From positions 2,356,001 through 2,420,000 of the forward strand of contig NZ_CP116477.1 in NCBI RefSeq assembly GCF_028335745.1: a DNA stretch of 64,000 bases, written 5' to 3'. This document shows positions 49,996 through 60,769 of this stretch, one piece after another (within the stretch, counting starts at the first letter, position 1; every line of letters begins with the position of its first letter). Below the pieces are notes generated by a model. The model ran no database searches. It was not told the origin of the DNA and worked only from the letters and a program-made list of their open reading frames with translations. The translations under genes and the position numbers were made by a program. This DNA comes from Pectobacterium sp. A5351 (GTDB taxonomy: Bacteria; Pseudomonadota; Gammaproteobacteria; Enterobacterales; Enterobacteriaceae).

Positions 49996-51635
49996 TATCT
50001 TGCCCTCTTAGGCTGAGGATCCTGACTCCCCGAAGCCTCAAACACCAACGCATTACTTTTCTCGTTCAGGGTACGCAGCACAGGCTGTAGCTCCCGCAAT
50101 ACCTGATCCAACCGCTGCATATCCGCCACCATCTTGTTATACGCCGGCGAGCCGGGCTGAAAACCTTTCATACTGCGGTTCAGTTCGAGCAGCGTTTTTT
50201 GCATATCTTCCGGCAAGTCCTGCATCGCTTTGCTGGACGTCAGCTTGTTCAACGTCGCCAGTGTTTTTTGCATTTCACGCAGCGTTGCCTGACTTTCCGC
50301 CAGCGTCTTCGTCGCTTCATTGACCATCGGATTCAGCGGCAGGTTATTCACCTTATCTAACACTGTCATCAGCTTCTGCTGAATCTGTGACAGGCCGCCG
50401 TCAATGGTAGGCAGGACCGGGTAGCCATCCAGAACGAACTGTTGTTTATCCGCTTTCTCTTTTGGATAAAAATCGAGATCGATATAGAGCGCCCCCGTCA
50501 GGAGGTTAGCCGATTTCATCGAAGCACGCAGCCCAAGCGATTGTGCCTGCTTCAGATGCTGTTCAAAGTCGAACGAATCGCCAATCGTCTTTTGGAATCG
50601 ATCGGGTTCAATACGAACCAATACTGGAATACGATAATCATCATCCAGCTCCTGCGTCATATTACGCGGGAAAAACGGCGCTTCAGCAACCGTGCCCAGA
50701 CGAATACCACGGAACTCAACCGGGGCCCCGGCCTGTAAGCCACGGATCGATTCACTGAAGAACAGCAGATACTCTTTATACTCGGTGTATAGCGAATCCT
50801 GAATGCTGCGCTGGCTATCAAAGAGTCGATACTGCGCCATGGTTTGGGCCGCATCCCCCAGCTCCCACCCCGAAGGTACATCAAAGCTGACGCCCCCGCT
50901 GAACAGCGTGGTCAGAGAGCCCATTTCGACACGCATTCCCTGTGCTGACATATCAAACGCAACGCCACTATCTTTCCAGAAACGGACATTGGTCGTGACC
51001 AGACCGTCATACGGCGCAGAAATAAATAGCTGATAGCGCATCTTACGCGCTTTCGGATCGAACTCGCTGGTTTCCACCGATCCCACCCGATAGCCGCGGA
51101 ACAGAACCGGATCGCCCGCATTCAATTGCCCGGACTGTTCACTGTCCAGTATCACCCTGATGCCTTTCGCATCCGGTGACGCCAGCGGCGGCGCATCCAG
51201 CAGGGTAAACTCGCGTTTATCCTCCTTATTAGCACCGGGCTGTAGCTCGATATAAGCACCGGATAACAACGTCCCCAAACCGGAAACCCCTTCCCGACCA
51301 ATTTGCGGCTTCACCACCCAGAACGCAGAGTCCTGCTTGAGCAGTTTCTCCATACCGTCATGCAGACGCGCTTTGATCTCCACCCGATGGAGATCGTCGC
51401 TCAGCACCACGCTTTCTACCACCCCAACGTCTACGCTACGGCTCTTGATGGCGGTTTTGCCCGCTTCAATGCCTTCGGCGTTGCTGGTAACCAACGTAAT
51501 TTGCGGCCCTTGATGGCTAAAATGGTAAAACAATATCCAGGCACCGATCAGCACCGTGACAATCGGCACAATCCAGACCGGCGACCAGCGTTTAATCGTT
51601 TCTACATCCGCAACGGCATGATTATCTTTCGCCAA
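49995..51635 (-). CDS. pqiB: Intermembrane lipid transport MCE protein PqiB
   Basis: A protein with an N-terminal membrane anchor (WIVPIVTVLIGAWILFYHF), three MCE domains in tandem (first near GPQITLVTSNAEGIEAGKT, later ones beginning GIRVILDSEQSGQL and the GLQAGAPVEFRGIRLG block) and a long C-terminal helical needle. It forms a tunnel for lipids between the membranes. A TTG start at 51635 with GGAG upstream gives 546 residues, exactly the E. coli length, and overlaps the pqiA stop by 14 bases. The open frame from an ATG at 51692 is less likely. Confidence 0.93.
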   Translation of the reverse strand: MAKDNHAVADVETIKRWSPVWIVPIVTVLIGAWILFYHFSHQGPQITLVTSNAEGIEAGKTAIKSRSVDVGVVESVVLSDDLHRVEIKARLHDGMEKLLKQDSAFWVVKPQIGREGVSGLGTLLSGAYIELQPGANKEDKREFTLLDAPPLASPDAKGIRVILDSEQSGQLNAGDPVLFRGYRVGSVETSEFDPKARKMRYQLFISAPYDGLVTTNVRFWKDSGVAFDMSAQGMRVEMGSLTTLFSGGVSFDVPSGWELGDAAQTMAQYRLFDSQRSIQDSLYTEYKEYLLFFSESIRGLQAGAPVEFRGIRLGTVAEAPFFPRNMTQELDDDYRIPVLVRIEPDRFQKTIGDSFDFEQHLKQAQSLGLRASMKSANLLTGALYIDLDFYPKEKADKQQFVLDGYPVLPTIDGGLSQIQQKLMTVLDKVNNLPLNPMVNEATKTLAESQATLREMQKTLATLNKLTSSKAMQDLPEDMQKTLLELNRSMKGFQPGSPAYNKMVADMQRLDQVLRELQPVLRTLNEKSNALVFEASGSQDPQPKRAR

Positions 51636-52929
51636 CGGCAGGCTCCTTATGAAGAATATCATTGCGACGATCCCACAACAGACGGGGATCAAACATCATC
51701 GCGGCAAACATGGTCAAAATGACCACGGCCGCAAACAGCACCGCCCCAACGGCGGGATAAATACTCATCAGTCGACCAATCCGCACCATCGCAGACAGGA
51801 CGGCAATCACGAACACATCAATCATCGACCAGCGTCCGACAAACTCAACCATCTCATAGATGACATGCATCCGCTCGCTGTCCTCCGTGCTTTTGGTTTT
51901 GCCGTTGGCCTGCCAGCAAAGCCAGCCTAGCGCCAGCATTTTTAGCGATGGCACCATGACGCTGGCGACAAAAATCACCATTGCAACGGGGTAAGACCCC
52001 ATCCCCCACAACAGGATGACGCCCGACATGATCGTCGATCCCATGCGATCGCCGAAGGCTTCGGTCACCATGATCGGCATCAGATTCGAGGGGATATACA
52101 ACATCACAGAAGTGATCAGCAGGGCCAGTGTCCATTGTAGGCTATGCTTCTTACGAGCATGTCCACGTGAGTGGCAGCGCGAGCAGACTAACTGGTTGGC
52201 TGGCAGGATAGCGGTGCAGCATGAACACGAACGCAGCCCTTGTGATAGCCCACTTTCCCCCAAGACCGGGGGCGCAGGCAAGGCTGGGGGCGGCACGATG
52301 TCATTCCATAGCCAGCGGCGATCGAGGCTTTGGAAAGCCAGCAGTTGCAATACACAGAACAGGACAAAAGGCATAAAACTGGTGCCGATACCGATATCGC
52401 CATAGGCCATCAGTTTGACAAAGCTAACCAGCACACCAGCCAGAAAAATCTCCGCCATTCCCCAGCTTTTCAGATGGAATAGCATCTTGCCCATACTTTT
52501 TTTCAACGCCATCGGCAGCGAGGCGTGCAGGCAAAGCAGAATAAGGGTCGCCATACTTAGGGCTGGAACCAGTTGCACAAAAAGCATAAACAGCGTCGCG
52601 ACGCTGGCATAATTTTCCGCCACCATCACTTTAGGAATCTGTATCAGGGTAATTTCGCTGGTGATGCCTGCCACGCGCATAGAAACGAAGGGAAAGAGGT
52701 TTGCCAGCAATAGCATGAATAGCGCGCTCAGCGCGTAGCCAACCGGCCGTTTGCGCGGTTCCGTCTGTCTGCTGGTTAGTGCCGTTTTACAACGCGGACA
52801 GGTCGCCTTCTGACCGTGCAAAAGTTCAGGTAGCTCCACCAGCAGGTCACACTGCGGGCAAAGCATATAGTCATCATGGTGATGATCGTGTTGAAGATTA
52901 CAGTCATGCCGCTCATGATGGGAACACAC
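51622..52929 (-). CDS. pqiA: Inner-membrane protein PqiA
   Basis: A 435-residue membrane protein with two repeats of a zinc-ribbon plus four membrane segments: CPQCDLL...CPRCK near the N-terminus and CSCCTAI...CSRC near residue 230. It is the inner-membrane partner of PqiB in the paraquat-inducible lipid-transport system. The N-terminus carries an extra His/Asp-rich stretch (CNLQHDHHHDDY) longer than in E. coli. First gene of pqiABC; SoxS control is known in E. coli, but I did not identify the box. Confidence 0.95.
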   Translation of the reverse strand: MCSHHERHDCNLQHDHHHDDYMLCPQCDLLVELPELLHGQKATCPRCKTALTSRQTEPRKRPVGYALSALFMLLLANLFPFVSMRVAGITSEITLIQIPKVMVAENYASVATLFMLFVQLVPALSMATLILLCLHASLPMALKKSMGKMLFHLKSWGMAEIFLAGVLVSFVKLMAYGDIGIGTSFMPFVLFCVLQLLAFQSLDRRWLWNDIVPPPALPAPPVLGESGLSQGLRSCSCCTAILPANQLVCSRCHSRGHARKKHSLQWTLALLITSVMLYIPSNLMPIMVTEAFGDRMGSTIMSGVILLWGMGSYPVAMVIFVASVMVPSLKMLALGWLCWQANGKTKSTEDSERMHVIYEMVEFVGRWSMIDVFVIAVLSAMVRIGRLMSIYPAVGAVLFAAVVILTMFAAMMFDPRLLWDRRNDILHKEPAVGER

Positions 52930-52968
52930 TCGTCCTCTCCTTCAAAACTCGTCAGCTTCTGACTGAAA

Positions 52969-53008
52969 ACCCCATCAATGCGGCACATTACGCCCGTCTT
53001 GATGGGGT
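52969..53008 (-). terminator. hairpin after uup
   Basis: ACCCCATCAA, loop, TTGATGGGGT gives a 10-bp perfect stem between uup and pqiA; on the minus strand TTTTCAG follows. Confidence 0.65.
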
Positions 53009-53024
53009 CATACAATCACGTGAA

Positions 53025-54953
53025 TTAGCCGTTTTTCTGTGCTTCCAGCTCTTCCCAACGTTCGAAACAGGCCTCCAGCGCGCTTTCCGCTTCCGCCAGC
53101 GCGTTTAAGACCTGCTGCGTCTCTTCACGTGGACGGCTAAAGAAACCCGCATCATTCATCTGCGCCTGTAGCGACGCAATGTCCTGCTCCAGTTGCTCAA
53201 GACGTTGCGGCAACTGCTCTAATTCGCGCTGCTGGTTATAACTTAATTTTCCCGCGCTTCGTTTAGCGGACGGTGCGGTGCTCGCTGCCGTCGTGGTTGT
53301 CGCTACCGCTGGCGCTGTCGTTGTTCGCAGTGGCGTTGCCGTGGCGCGCTGCTGCTGTGCATCGTAATACCCACCAACGAAGCGAGAAATCTTGCCTTCA
53401 CCTTCAAAGATCCAGCATTCGGTCACCGAGTTATCGACAAACTGACGATCGTGGCTAACCAGCAAAACGGTTCCCTGATAACTTTCGATCAGCTCTTCCA
53501 ACAGTTCCAGTGTTTCCACATCCAGATCGTTGGTTGGTTCATCAAGAATCAACAGGTTGCTGGGCTTGAGGAACAAACGCGCCAGCAGCAGGCGGTTACG
53601 TTCCCCACCCGACAACGCTTTTACCGGCGTCATCGCGCGTTTCGGATGGAACAGGAAATCCTGCAAATAGCCCAATACATGACGTGAGCGGCCGTTGACC
53701 ATCACTTCTTGTTTGCCTTCCGCCAGGTTGTCCATCACTGTACGTTCTGGATCGAGTTCAGCGCGGTGCTGATCGAAATAGGCCACTTCCAGCTTCGTTC
53801 CACAGTGCACGCGTCCACTGACCGGTTCCAGGTCACCCAACATCAATTTTAGCAGCGTGGTTTTACCGCAGCCATTCGGCCCCACCAGCGCAATCTTGTC
53901 GCCGCGCTGTACCTGAGCGGAGAAATTGCGCGTCAGGACTTTCTTATTCCCCTGCGCGCCTTGATCGACATGATAGTTCACGTCTTCCAGTTCAAACACA
54001 ATCTTGCCGGATCGGGCGGCCTCTTCAACCTGCATTTTCGCCGAGCCCATCACTTCGCGGCGCTGTGCGCGTTCCTGACGCATGGCCTTCAACGCACGCA
54101 CACGGCCTTCGTTACGGGTACGACGGGCTTTGATGCCCTGACGGATCCACACTTCTTCCTGCGCCAGCTTGCGATCGAATTCCGCATTTTGCAGATCCTC
54201 CACCCGAAGCGCTTCTTCTTTTCCTTCCAGATACTTATCGTAGTTACCCGGCCAGGAAACCAATTTGCCGCGATCGAGATCGACAATACGAGTCGCCATA
54301 TTGCGAATAAACGAGCGGTCATGGGAGATGAAGATAATGCTGCCCTGGAACGTTTTCAGGAAAGTTTCCAGCCAGTCAATCGTCTCAATATCCAGATGGT
54401 TAGTCGGTTCATCCAGCAGCAGCACACGCGGCGAACTCACCAGCGCTCTGCCGAGTGCCGCTTTACGCAGCCAGCCGCCGGAAAGTGACGCCAGCGGCGC
54501 ATCAGCGGACAGACCAAGCTGTTCCAACACTTCGTGAATACGGCTTTCCAGTTGCCAAAGGCCCTGATGCTCCAGAACGTCCTGCAACTTAGCCAGCTGA
54601 TTCAGGTTCTTTTCGCTCGGATCGCTTTCTACCAAACGCAGCATGGCGTGATAATTTTTCAGGTAATCCGCCTGTGCAGCGACCCCTTCGGCGACAAAAT
54701 CAAAGACGCTGCCCACCACATCACGGGGAGGATCCTGTTGTAAACGTGCAACAATCAGATCCTGTTCATAGATAATGCGGCCATCATCCAGCGGAATCTC
54801 TTTGGCCAGAATTTTCAGCAGGGTCGATTTGCCCGCGCCGTTGCGCCCAACCAGACAAACGCGCTCATTCTCTTCGATATGGAGTTCGGTGTTATCCAAC
54901 AGCGGCGCATCGCTGAACGACAGCCATGCACCTGAAACACTGATTAAAGACAT
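53025..54953 (-). CDS. uup: ABC-F ATPase Uup
   Basis: A 642-residue soluble ABC-F protein with two ATPase domains. Walker [12 protein letters not shown] and GPNGCGKTTLL, signatures SLSGGWLRKAAL and ALSGGERNRLLL, and Walker B LLLDEPTN and LILDEPTN. A C-terminal coiled-coil domain (about 550-640) binds DNA or ribosomes in the family. Uup affects transposon excision and ribosome function. It begins 3 bp after rlmKL in the same direction, so they are co-transcribed. Confidence 0.96.
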   Translation of the reverse strand: MSLISVSGAWLSFSDAPLLDNTELHIEENERVCLVGRNGAGKSTLLKILAKEIPLDDGRIIYEQDLIVARLQQDPPRDVVGSVFDFVAEGVAAQADYLKNYHAMLRLVESDPSEKNLNQLAKLQDVLEHQGLWQLESRIHEVLEQLGLSADAPLASLSGGWLRKAALGRALVSSPRVLLLDEPTNHLDIETIDWLETFLKTFQGSIIFISHDRSFIRNMATRIVDLDRGKLVSWPGNYDKYLEGKEEALRVEDLQNAEFDRKLAQEEVWIRQGIKARRTRNEGRVRALKAMRQERAQRREVMGSAKMQVEEAARSGKIVFELEDVNYHVDQGAQGNKKVLTRNFSAQVQRGDKIALVGPNGCGKTTLLKLMLGDLEPVSGRVHCGTKLEVAYFDQHRAELDPERTVMDNLAEGKQEVMVNGRSRHVLGYLQDFLFHPKRAMTPVKALSGGERNRLLLARLFLKPSNLLILDEPTNDLDVETLELLEELIESYQGTVLLVSHDRQFVDNSVTECWIFEGEGKISRFVGGYYDAQQQRATATPLRTTTAPAVATTTTAASTAPSAKRSAGKLSYNQQRELEQLPQRLEQLEQDIASLQAQMNDAGFFSRPREETQQVLNALAEAESALEACFERWEELEAQKNG

Positions 54954-54956
54954 CGA

Positions 54957-57074
54957 TTACTTTTCCTCACCGGCATGCGTCAGCAGCCAGCAGTTATGAA
55001 TCTGACGATTACGGGCAAAATCCTGCGATTGGGTCTGCGCGGTAATTTCTTTGGCATTCAGCCCCAGCGCGGCTAAACCAGCGCTATCCATCTGGAAGCC
55101 GCGTTTATTGTTCGAGAACATGATGGTACCGCCACGACGCAGCAGACGTTTGAGATCCTTCATCAGCGCCAGATGATCGCGCTGGACATCAAACGATTCT
55201 TCCATCCGTTTTGAGTTAGAAAAGGTCGGCGGGTCGATGAAGATCACATCGAACTGTTCATTCGCATTATGCAACCATGTCAGGCAATCAGCCTGAATCA
55301 GGCGATGCTGACGTCCGGTCAGGCCATTCACCCGCAGGTTTTTCTCCGCCCATTCCAGATAGGTGCGTGACATATCGACAGTGGTCGTTGAACGTGCGCC
55401 GCCCAATCCGGCGTGTACGCTCGCCGTGCCGGTGTAGGCAAACAGATTGAGAAAATCTCTGCCACGGCTCATCTCACCCAGCATTTTGCGGGCGATACGG
55501 TGATCGAGGAACAAACCGGTATCGAGGTAATCGGTCAGGTTGACCCACAGCTTGGCGCCAAACTCTTCCATCAGCAGGAAGTCGCCTTTCTGCGCCAGCT
55601 TCTCATACTGGTTTTTGCCTTTCTGACGTTCACGCGTTTTCAGCACCAATCGGTTTGACGGCAATTCCAGCACGCTCAGCGTCGCATTAATAACATCAAA
55701 CAGGCGCTGACGGGCTTTTTGCGCATCAACGGTTTTCGGTGGCGCATATTCCTGTACAACCACCCAACTGCCGTAGCGGTCGACCGCCACATTATATTCA
55801 GGCAGATCGGCATCATAGATGCGATAGCATTCAATCCCCTGCTGACCCGCCCATTTCTCCAGCTTGCGCAGGTTCTTACGCAGGCGGTTGGCAAAATCTT
55901 CCGCGATTTGCCCTGAGGATGCACTTTGCGTTTCTGCCAGTTGATAATTTTTCTGTACGCAGTCTAACGGGCCGTTTTTCGCCTTGAATTGGCGCTCGGC
56001 ACGCAGTTGCAGACAGCTCAGCAGCTCCGGCGACGCACTGAACAGCGAGAGCTGCCAGCCGCCAAAATCACTTTTCATCTTACGGCCCAGCATATTATGC
56101 AGGGCAATCAGCGCAGGTTCACTTTCCAGACGCTCACCGTAAGGCGGGTTACTGATGACCGTACCTTTAGAGCCTTCCGGCAACGGATTCTGGAGCTGTG
56201 CTGCATCTTTTACACCGAAATAAATCAGTTCAGCCACGCCTGCACGACGTGCATTGGCTTTAGCGATATCAATCACCCGGCGGTCATTATCCGATCCGAA
56301 GAAACGTGAGGTCGTTGCCTGCAAGCCTTGACGGGCGCGCACTTGTGCTTCCGCCGTCACCTCGCGCCAGAGTTCGGCGTCGTGTTTTAACCAGGCATTA
56401 AATCCCCAGTGCGTACGGTGTAAACCGGGTGCGCGATCGGCGGCCATCATCGCCGCTTCGATCAGCAACGTCCCGGAACCACACATCGGGTCGACCAGCG
56501 GCGTGCCATTTTGCCAGCCGGAACGTAACACAATTGCCGCCGCCAGATTTTCTTTCAGCGGTGCCAGTCCCGCCAGATCGCGGTAGCCACGTTGATGTAA
56601 CCCTTCGCCGCTTAAATCCAGCGAGACACTCGCTGTATCACGCTGTAAAAAAACGTTAATACGAATATCCGGTTGCTGCTTTGCCACATCGGGCCGCTGT
56701 CCGGTTTTGCGCGTAAAGCTATCCACAATCGCATCTTTGACTTTTAACGCGCCGTACTGGCTGTTGCGGATATCTTCATTGGTGCCGGTAAAATGGACGG
56801 CAAAGGTTTTATCGATGCTGAAAACCGTTGACCAGTCAATCGCCTGCACGCCCAGATACAAATCCAGGTCGCTGTGTACCTTGAATTCATTCAACGGTAG
56901 CAGAATGCGCGACGCCAGACGGCTCCACAGCAGGCTCTGGTACATCAGGCGGTTATCACCCTCAAAATGGACACCACCCTGCACCACTGTACAGGACTGC
57001 GCACCCAATGATTCGAGTTCGCTTTTTAATAACTCTTCCAGTCCCCGCGCCGTGCTGGCAAACAAAGCATTCAT
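54957..57074 (-). CDS. rlmL: 23S rRNA m2G2445/m7G2069 methyltransferase RlmKL
   Basis: A 705-residue fused enzyme. The N-terminal half has THUMP (about 45-155) and the RlmL methyltransferase (SAM motif [15 protein letters not shown]; catalytic [10 protein letters not shown]). The C-terminal half is RlmK (SAM motif [35 protein letters not shown]). It modifies G2445 and G2069 of 23S rRNA. It is upstream of uup as in E. coli. An ERIC copy lies upstream. Confidence 0.96.
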   Translation of the reverse strand: MNALFASTARGLEELLKSELESLGAQSCTVVQGGVHFEGDNRLMYQSLLWSRLASRILLPLNEFKVHSDLDLYLGVQAIDWSTVFSIDKTFAVHFTGTNEDIRNSQYGALKVKDAIVDSFTRKTGQRPDVAKQQPDIRINVFLQRDTASVSLDLSGEGLHQRGYRDLAGLAPLKENLAAAIVLRSGWQNGTPLVDPMCGSGTLLIEAAMMAADRAPGLHRTHWGFNAWLKHDAELWREVTAEAQVRARQGLQATTSRFFGSDNDRRVIDIAKANARRAGVAELIYFGVKDAAQLQNPLPEGSKGTVISNPPYGERLESEPALIALHNMLGRKMKSDFGGWQLSLFSASPELLSCLQLRAERQFKAKNGPLDCVQKNYQLAETQSASSGQIAEDFANRLRKNLRKLEKWAGQQGIECYRIYDADLPEYNVAVDRYGSWVVVQEYAPPKTVDAQKARQRLFDVINATLSVLELPSNRLVLKTRERQKGKNQYEKLAQKGDFLLMEEFGAKLWVNLTDYLDTGLFLDHRIARKMLGEMSRGRDFLNLFAYTGTASVHAGLGGARSTTTVDMSRTYLEWAEKNLRVNGLTGRQHRLIQADCLTWLHNANEQFDVIFIDPPTFSNSKRMEESFDVQRDHLALMKDLKRLLRRGGTIMFSNNKRGFQMDSAGLAALGLNAKEITAQTQSQDFARNRQIHNCWLLTHAGEEK

Positions 57075-57108
57075 GTCGTCACTATCACCAAAATATGTAA
57101 AAACGAAC

Positions 57109-57235
57109 TATACCCTAAATAATTCACGTTGCGTGAAGGCGACAACCGCATGAATCCCCAGGAGCTTACATAAGTAAGTGACTGGGGTGAGTAAGGGCGG
57201 TCAACGCACAAGCAGCTTGAAGTATGACGGGTATA
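57109..57235 (+). repeat. complete ERIC element
   Basis: 127 bp from TATACCCTAAATAATTCACG to GCAGCTTGAAGTATGACGGG plus TATA. The central AAGTAAGTGACTGGGGTGAG matches the ERIC consensus almost perfectly, including the site of the common ERIC2 primer. It lies between divergent rlmKL and ycbX. Confidence 0.95.
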
Positions 57236-57317
57236 GAAAAAGAAATTGAGGCGCATTATAGCTAATCCGAGACGCTTGTCATAAAGTTGCCGTTTTACTT
57301 TGGCGAGGAACAGGTCA

Positions 57318-58421
57318 GTGATTGGCGTAACGCGGCTTTATATTCATCCGGTAAAATCAATGCGAGGGCTACAACTGTCCCACGCGATGGCGTCTGTCAG
57401 CGGGTTGGCGAACGATCGTGCCTTCATGATTACCGAACTTGATGGAACCTTTATTACCGCTCGCCAGTATCCACAAATGGTGTTGTTTACACCGGCGCTG
57501 CTGCCGGACGGGCTGTTTATTGCCGCGCCGGATGGCCAAACCGCCACCATACGTTTTGCCGACTTCACCGCAGCACCGCAGCCGACAGAGGTGTGGGGAA
57601 CGCACTTTACGGCACTCGTCGCTCCTGATTCCATCAATGTCTGGTTAAGCCACTATTTTCAGCGCGCCGTCCAGCTGCGCTGGGTGGGCAATGAACCGTC
57701 GCGACGGGTTAAGCATTATCCAGAAGTGCCTTTGGCATTTGCTGACGGCTATCCGTTTCTGTTAATCAATGACGCCTCATTTCAGGCGTTACGCCAGCGT
57801 TGCCCCGCCGGCATTAAAATCGAGCAATTTCGCCCCAATCTGGTGGTGACAGGCGCAGACGTCTTTGCCGAAGATAGCTGGAAGACCATTCGTATTGGCG
57901 AGGTTATTTTTGACGTCGTCAAACCCTGTAGCCGCTGTATTTTCACCACCGTCAGCATCGAACGTGGCCGTAAGCACCCTTCAGGAGAACCGCTGGCAAC
58001 ACTGCAATCGTTTCGTACTGCCGAGAACGGCGACGTTGATTTTGGGCAAAATCTGGTCGCCAGAAATACGGGCATCATTCGTGTGGGCGACACATTGGAA
58101 GTCTTAGCGACCAAACCCCCGCGTCCTTATGGCTCCGGCCAGGTAGTCGAAAGCCTTGTCGTTCCCGAAAAAAGCGAACAGGCCGTCACCATCCACTATC
58201 AGGGAAAATCGTTACAAGGGAACAATCAGCAGATTTTACTGGAACAGTTGGAACAACAGGGTATTCGAATCCCCTATTCTTGTCGGGCAGGACTATGCGG
58301 TTGCTGTAAATTGACGCTGGTCAGCGGAGAAGTTTCCGCACTGAAGCAAAGTGCCATCAGGGAAAACGGCGAGATTCTTAGCTGTAGCTGTATTCCTCAG
58401 AGTGACGTTCATTTGCAATAG
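57318..58421 (+). CDS. ycbX: MOSC and 2Fe-2S ferredoxin domain protein YcbX
   Basis: A 367-residue molybdenum-cofactor protein that detoxifies N-hydroxylated bases with reductase partners. N-terminal MOSC-N beta-barrel ([20 protein letters not shown]), MOSC domain with the cofactor Cys in [12 protein letters not shown] (about residue 205), and a C-terminal plant-type ferredoxin with the cluster cysteines in [10 protein letters not shown] and LSCSC. GTG at 57318 ([10 protein letters not shown]) is preferred; the frame starts six codons earlier at a TTG. It is flanked on both sides by ERIC copies. Confidence 0.94.
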   Translation: MIGVTRLYIHPVKSMRGLQLSHAMASVSGLANDRAFMITELDGTFITARQYPQMVLFTPALLPDGLFIAAPDGQTATIRFADFTAAPQPTEVWGTHFTALVAPDSINVWLSHYFQRAVQLRWVGNEPSRRVKHYPEVPLAFADGYPFLLINDASFQALRQRCPAGIKIEQFRPNLVVTGADVFAEDSWKTIRIGEVIFDVVKPCSRCIFTTVSIERGRKHPSGEPLATLQSFRTAENGDVDFGQNLVARNTGIIRVGDTLEVLATKPPRPYGSGQVVESLVVPEKSEQAVTIHYQGKSLQGNNQQILLEQLEQQGIRIPYSCRAGLCGCCKLTLVSGEVSALKQSAIRENGEILSCSCIPQSDVHLQ

Positions 58422-58435
58422 CCAAAGAAAAAATA

Positions 58436-58460
58436 GCGTACATGCAGCTTGAAGTATGAC
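58436..58460 (+). repeat. ERIC end fragment
   Basis: GCGTACATGCAGCTTGAAGT then ATGAC is the right end of an ERIC element, directly followed by a full copy at 58466. The two form a truncated-plus-complete tandem. Confidence 0.6.
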
Positions 58461-58465
58461 AAACC

Positions 58466-58592
58466 TATACCCTAAATAATTCGAGTTGCAGGAAGGCGGC
58501 AAGGGAAGGAATCCCGATGAGCTTACTCAGGTAAGTGATTCGGGTGAGTGAGCGCAGCCAACGCACATGCAGCTTGAAGTATGACGGGGATA
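58466..58592 (+). repeat. complete ERIC element
   Basis: 127 bp with both ends and the central GCTTACTCAGGTAAGTGATT. It lies between convergent ycbX and zapC. Confidence 0.92.
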
Positions 58593-58601
58593 TGACGGGG
58601 T

Positions 58602-59189
58602 TTAGACGACCTTGGCATACTCAAATGCCGACGTGCCTTCACCCAATGTGGTTTCCCACTCAGCGCTATTCTGCACAGCGGCAGGCATTAATCTGTCGTG
58701 CATGATTTTTATGGCATCACCCAACCCCATCGTCTTCCCATTTAATGACAACTGCTCTTGCGCCAGCAAACAGAGACAGGCTTTATCTCCTGCTTCCGCC
58801 ACCAGGAAACAGGCCGTTTCATGGGTCTCAGTGAGCTGTACCTGCACAATATCCCCCGCCTGCGGCGAATGGGGCACAGCAGCCGGCTGTTGGATGAAAT
58901 GCCAGCTTTTCGGCATTAACGGCTTGAGGAATCGGGTCGCCACCAGCGCGTTCAAAACTAATTCGCCTTGAAGGTCGCGGTGCAGCGCCGCTTTCTGACA
59001 TTTGTCGTTATAGGTAAAAAATAACGCGGCGTCGTCAACGCAGAAGGCACATTCATTGAAAGCATCCGGCGTTAACATTTTAGAGGGAAAACGAGAACGG
59101 AATAACATGCCGTTAGCCAGATCCAACATCAGGCGATCGTGTTCGGTATCAAAATACCAGCGCCAGTTATCGTCAGGTTTTAACTTCAT
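58602..59189 (-). CDS. zapC: Cell division protein ZapC
   Basis: A 195-residue cytoplasmic protein (YcbW) that bundles FtsZ filaments at the division ring. Conserved N-terminal block [40 protein letters not shown] and PKSWHF. The C-terminal third is less conserved and longer than in E. coli (180 residues). Single gene next to pyrD, the usual order. Confidence 0.94.
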   Translation of the reverse strand: MKLKPDDNWRWYFDTEHDRLMLDLANGMLFRSRFPSKMLTPDAFNECAFCVDDAALFFTYNDKCQKAALHRDLQGELVLNALVATRFLKPLMPKSWHFIQQPAAVPHSPQAGDIVQVQLTETHETACFLVAEAGDKACLCLLAQEQLSLNGKTMGLGDAIKIMHDRLMPAAVQNSAEWETTLGEGTSAFEYAKVV

Positions 59190-59390
59190 ATTATTTACCC
59201 TTCGTCTTTACAGTAGAAATATCAGAAATGGCTGATTGTGTTTTCTTACACTTCATTAAGTGTTCATCGACATAAACGTCGCGGTAAGAAAATCAGACAT
59301 CGGTTGATAGATTATTTACGCAAACGGATAAAATATAGACTAGCTGGGGGGATAAATAAACCCCCAGCTAAAAATGAAAGGAATTTCAGA

Positions 59391-60401
59391 TTAAATATGT
59401 GTAACGATATCTTTAATCAGACGAGGGCCGTGGAAAATAAAGCCCGAATATATCTGCACCAGCGATGCGCCAGCCGCCATTTTTTCACGTGCGGCGACCA
59501 AAGAATCAATTCCGCCAACGCCAATAATCGGTAGACGTCCCGCTAATTCCTGTGACAAACGACGGATAATTTCCGTGCTGCTGGTCTGCAATGGACGTCC
59601 ACTTAATCCGCCTGTCTGCCCGCAGTGGTTTAATCCCTGAATCAGTTTTCTATCGAGCGTGGTATTCGTGGCAATCACACCATCGATGTTATGACGAACC
59701 AGACTATCGGCAATTTGGATCAATTCTTCCTCAGAAAGATCCGGCGCGATCTTTACCGCTACAGGGACATACTTCTGATGTTTCTCTTTTAATTCTGCCT
59801 GCTTGTTCTTTATTGCCAGCAAAAGATCGTCCAGTGCTTCACCATATTGCAGGCTGCGTAACCCCGGCGTATTGGGTGACGAAATATTGATCGCGATATA
59901 GCCAGCGTGGGCATAAACCTTATCCATGCAGATCAAATAATCGTCTTTACCTTGCTCAACCGGCGTATCTTTATTCTTGCCAATGTTGATCCCTAATACA
60001 CCGCCAAAGCGTGTTTGCTTTACATTCTCAACCAGATAATCTACGCCTTTATTATTGAAACCCATCCGGTTGATCAACCCTTCCGCTTCTACTACGCGGA
60101 ATAATCTCGGTTTATCATTACCGGATTGTGGACGCGGCGTGACCGTCCCCACTTCAATAAAACCAAACCCCATTGCGCCTAATGCATCAATACATTCGCC
60201 GTCTTTATCTAATCCCGCCGCCAGACCGAGTGGGTTTTTAAAAGATAACCCCATGCAGGTAACTGGTTTAGTTGGAACAGATTGACGGACGAGAAATTCA
60301 AAAGGCGTGTTGGTAATACGACGTAATTGTTGGAAGGTCAGCTCATGCGCACGCTCTGGATCGAGCTGAAACAGGGCTTTTTTGATAACGGGATAGAACA
60401 T
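59391..60401 (-). CDS. pyrD: Dihydroorotate dehydrogenase (quinone)
   Basis: A 336-residue class 2 enzyme, peripheral on the inner membrane, oxidising dihydroorotate to orotate in pyrimidine synthesis. The N-terminal amphipathic helices (residues 1-40) reach the quinone pool. FMN-binding and catalytic residues are in [20 protein letters not shown] (catalytic Ser about 175) and IGVGGIDS. Length equals E. coli PyrD. Start ATG 60401, with TCAGGAGACAAT just upstream. It is separated from zapC by about 200 bp. Confidence 0.97.
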   Translation of the reverse strand: MFYPVIKKALFQLDPERAHELTFQQLRRITNTPFEFLVRQSVPTKPVTCMGLSFKNPLGLAAGLDKDGECIDALGAMGFGFIEVGTVTPRPQSGNDKPRLFRVVEAEGLINRMGFNNKGVDYLVENVKQTRFGGVLGINIGKNKDTPVEQGKDDYLICMDKVYAHAGYIAINISSPNTPGLRSLQYGEALDDLLLAIKNKQAELKEKHQKYVPVAVKIAPDLSEEELIQIADSLVRHNIDGVIATNTTLDRKLIQGLNHCGQTGGLSGRPLQTSSTEIIRRLSQELAGRLPIIGVGGIDSLVAAREKMAAGASLVQIYSGFIFHGPRLIKDIVTHI

Positions 60402-60719
60402 ATTGTCTCCTGAGATCCCTATCGCAAAGGTATCTTGCCTACGCTGAAAGTAAGCAATCGTGGATTAGCGCTTGATAATAACGTTACGTCACGCTGTGGT
60501 AAGGGATAGATCGTAAAGACGCTGCAAGTACATCCCTGTAAGCTCGAGCCGCGCCATCCCTGGCGCGGACGCTTTACTCTTCTATCCCCAACCACCGTTA
60601 TCATTCCGCAGAAAATAATCGTCACAATCTAAGATTATGAATTCACGGGCGGTGATGGTAATTCCATCTTTGCGGAAAGTAAAACGTTTGCGGAAGTGAG
60701 AAATGGCATAAGAGAGAAT
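60402..60719. other. pyrD upstream region, no gene seen
   Basis: Gap between pyrD and pepN. It holds the pyrD promoter. An 11-base PurR half-match AAACGTTTGCG lies at 60682-60692 but is about 280 bp from pyrD, so its role is doubtful. No ORF or RNA was recognised. Confidence 0.5.
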
Positions 60720-60748
60720 GCCACACGCGGCAGGATACCGCGTGTGGC
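60720..60748 (-). terminator. hairpin after pepN
   Basis: GCCACACGCGG, loop CAGGATA, CCGCGTGTGGC is a perfect 11-bp GC-rich stem, followed on the minus strand by ATTCTCTCTTAT. Confidence 0.65.
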
Positions 60749-60769
60749 TGGGCTAATCGCGTGGCAGGA

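Noticed and set aside
60682-60692. Possible PurR site upstream of pyrD
   Set aside because: Only 11 bases of the core match and the site is about 280 bp from the pyrD start, too far for direct repression unless a distant promoter exists.
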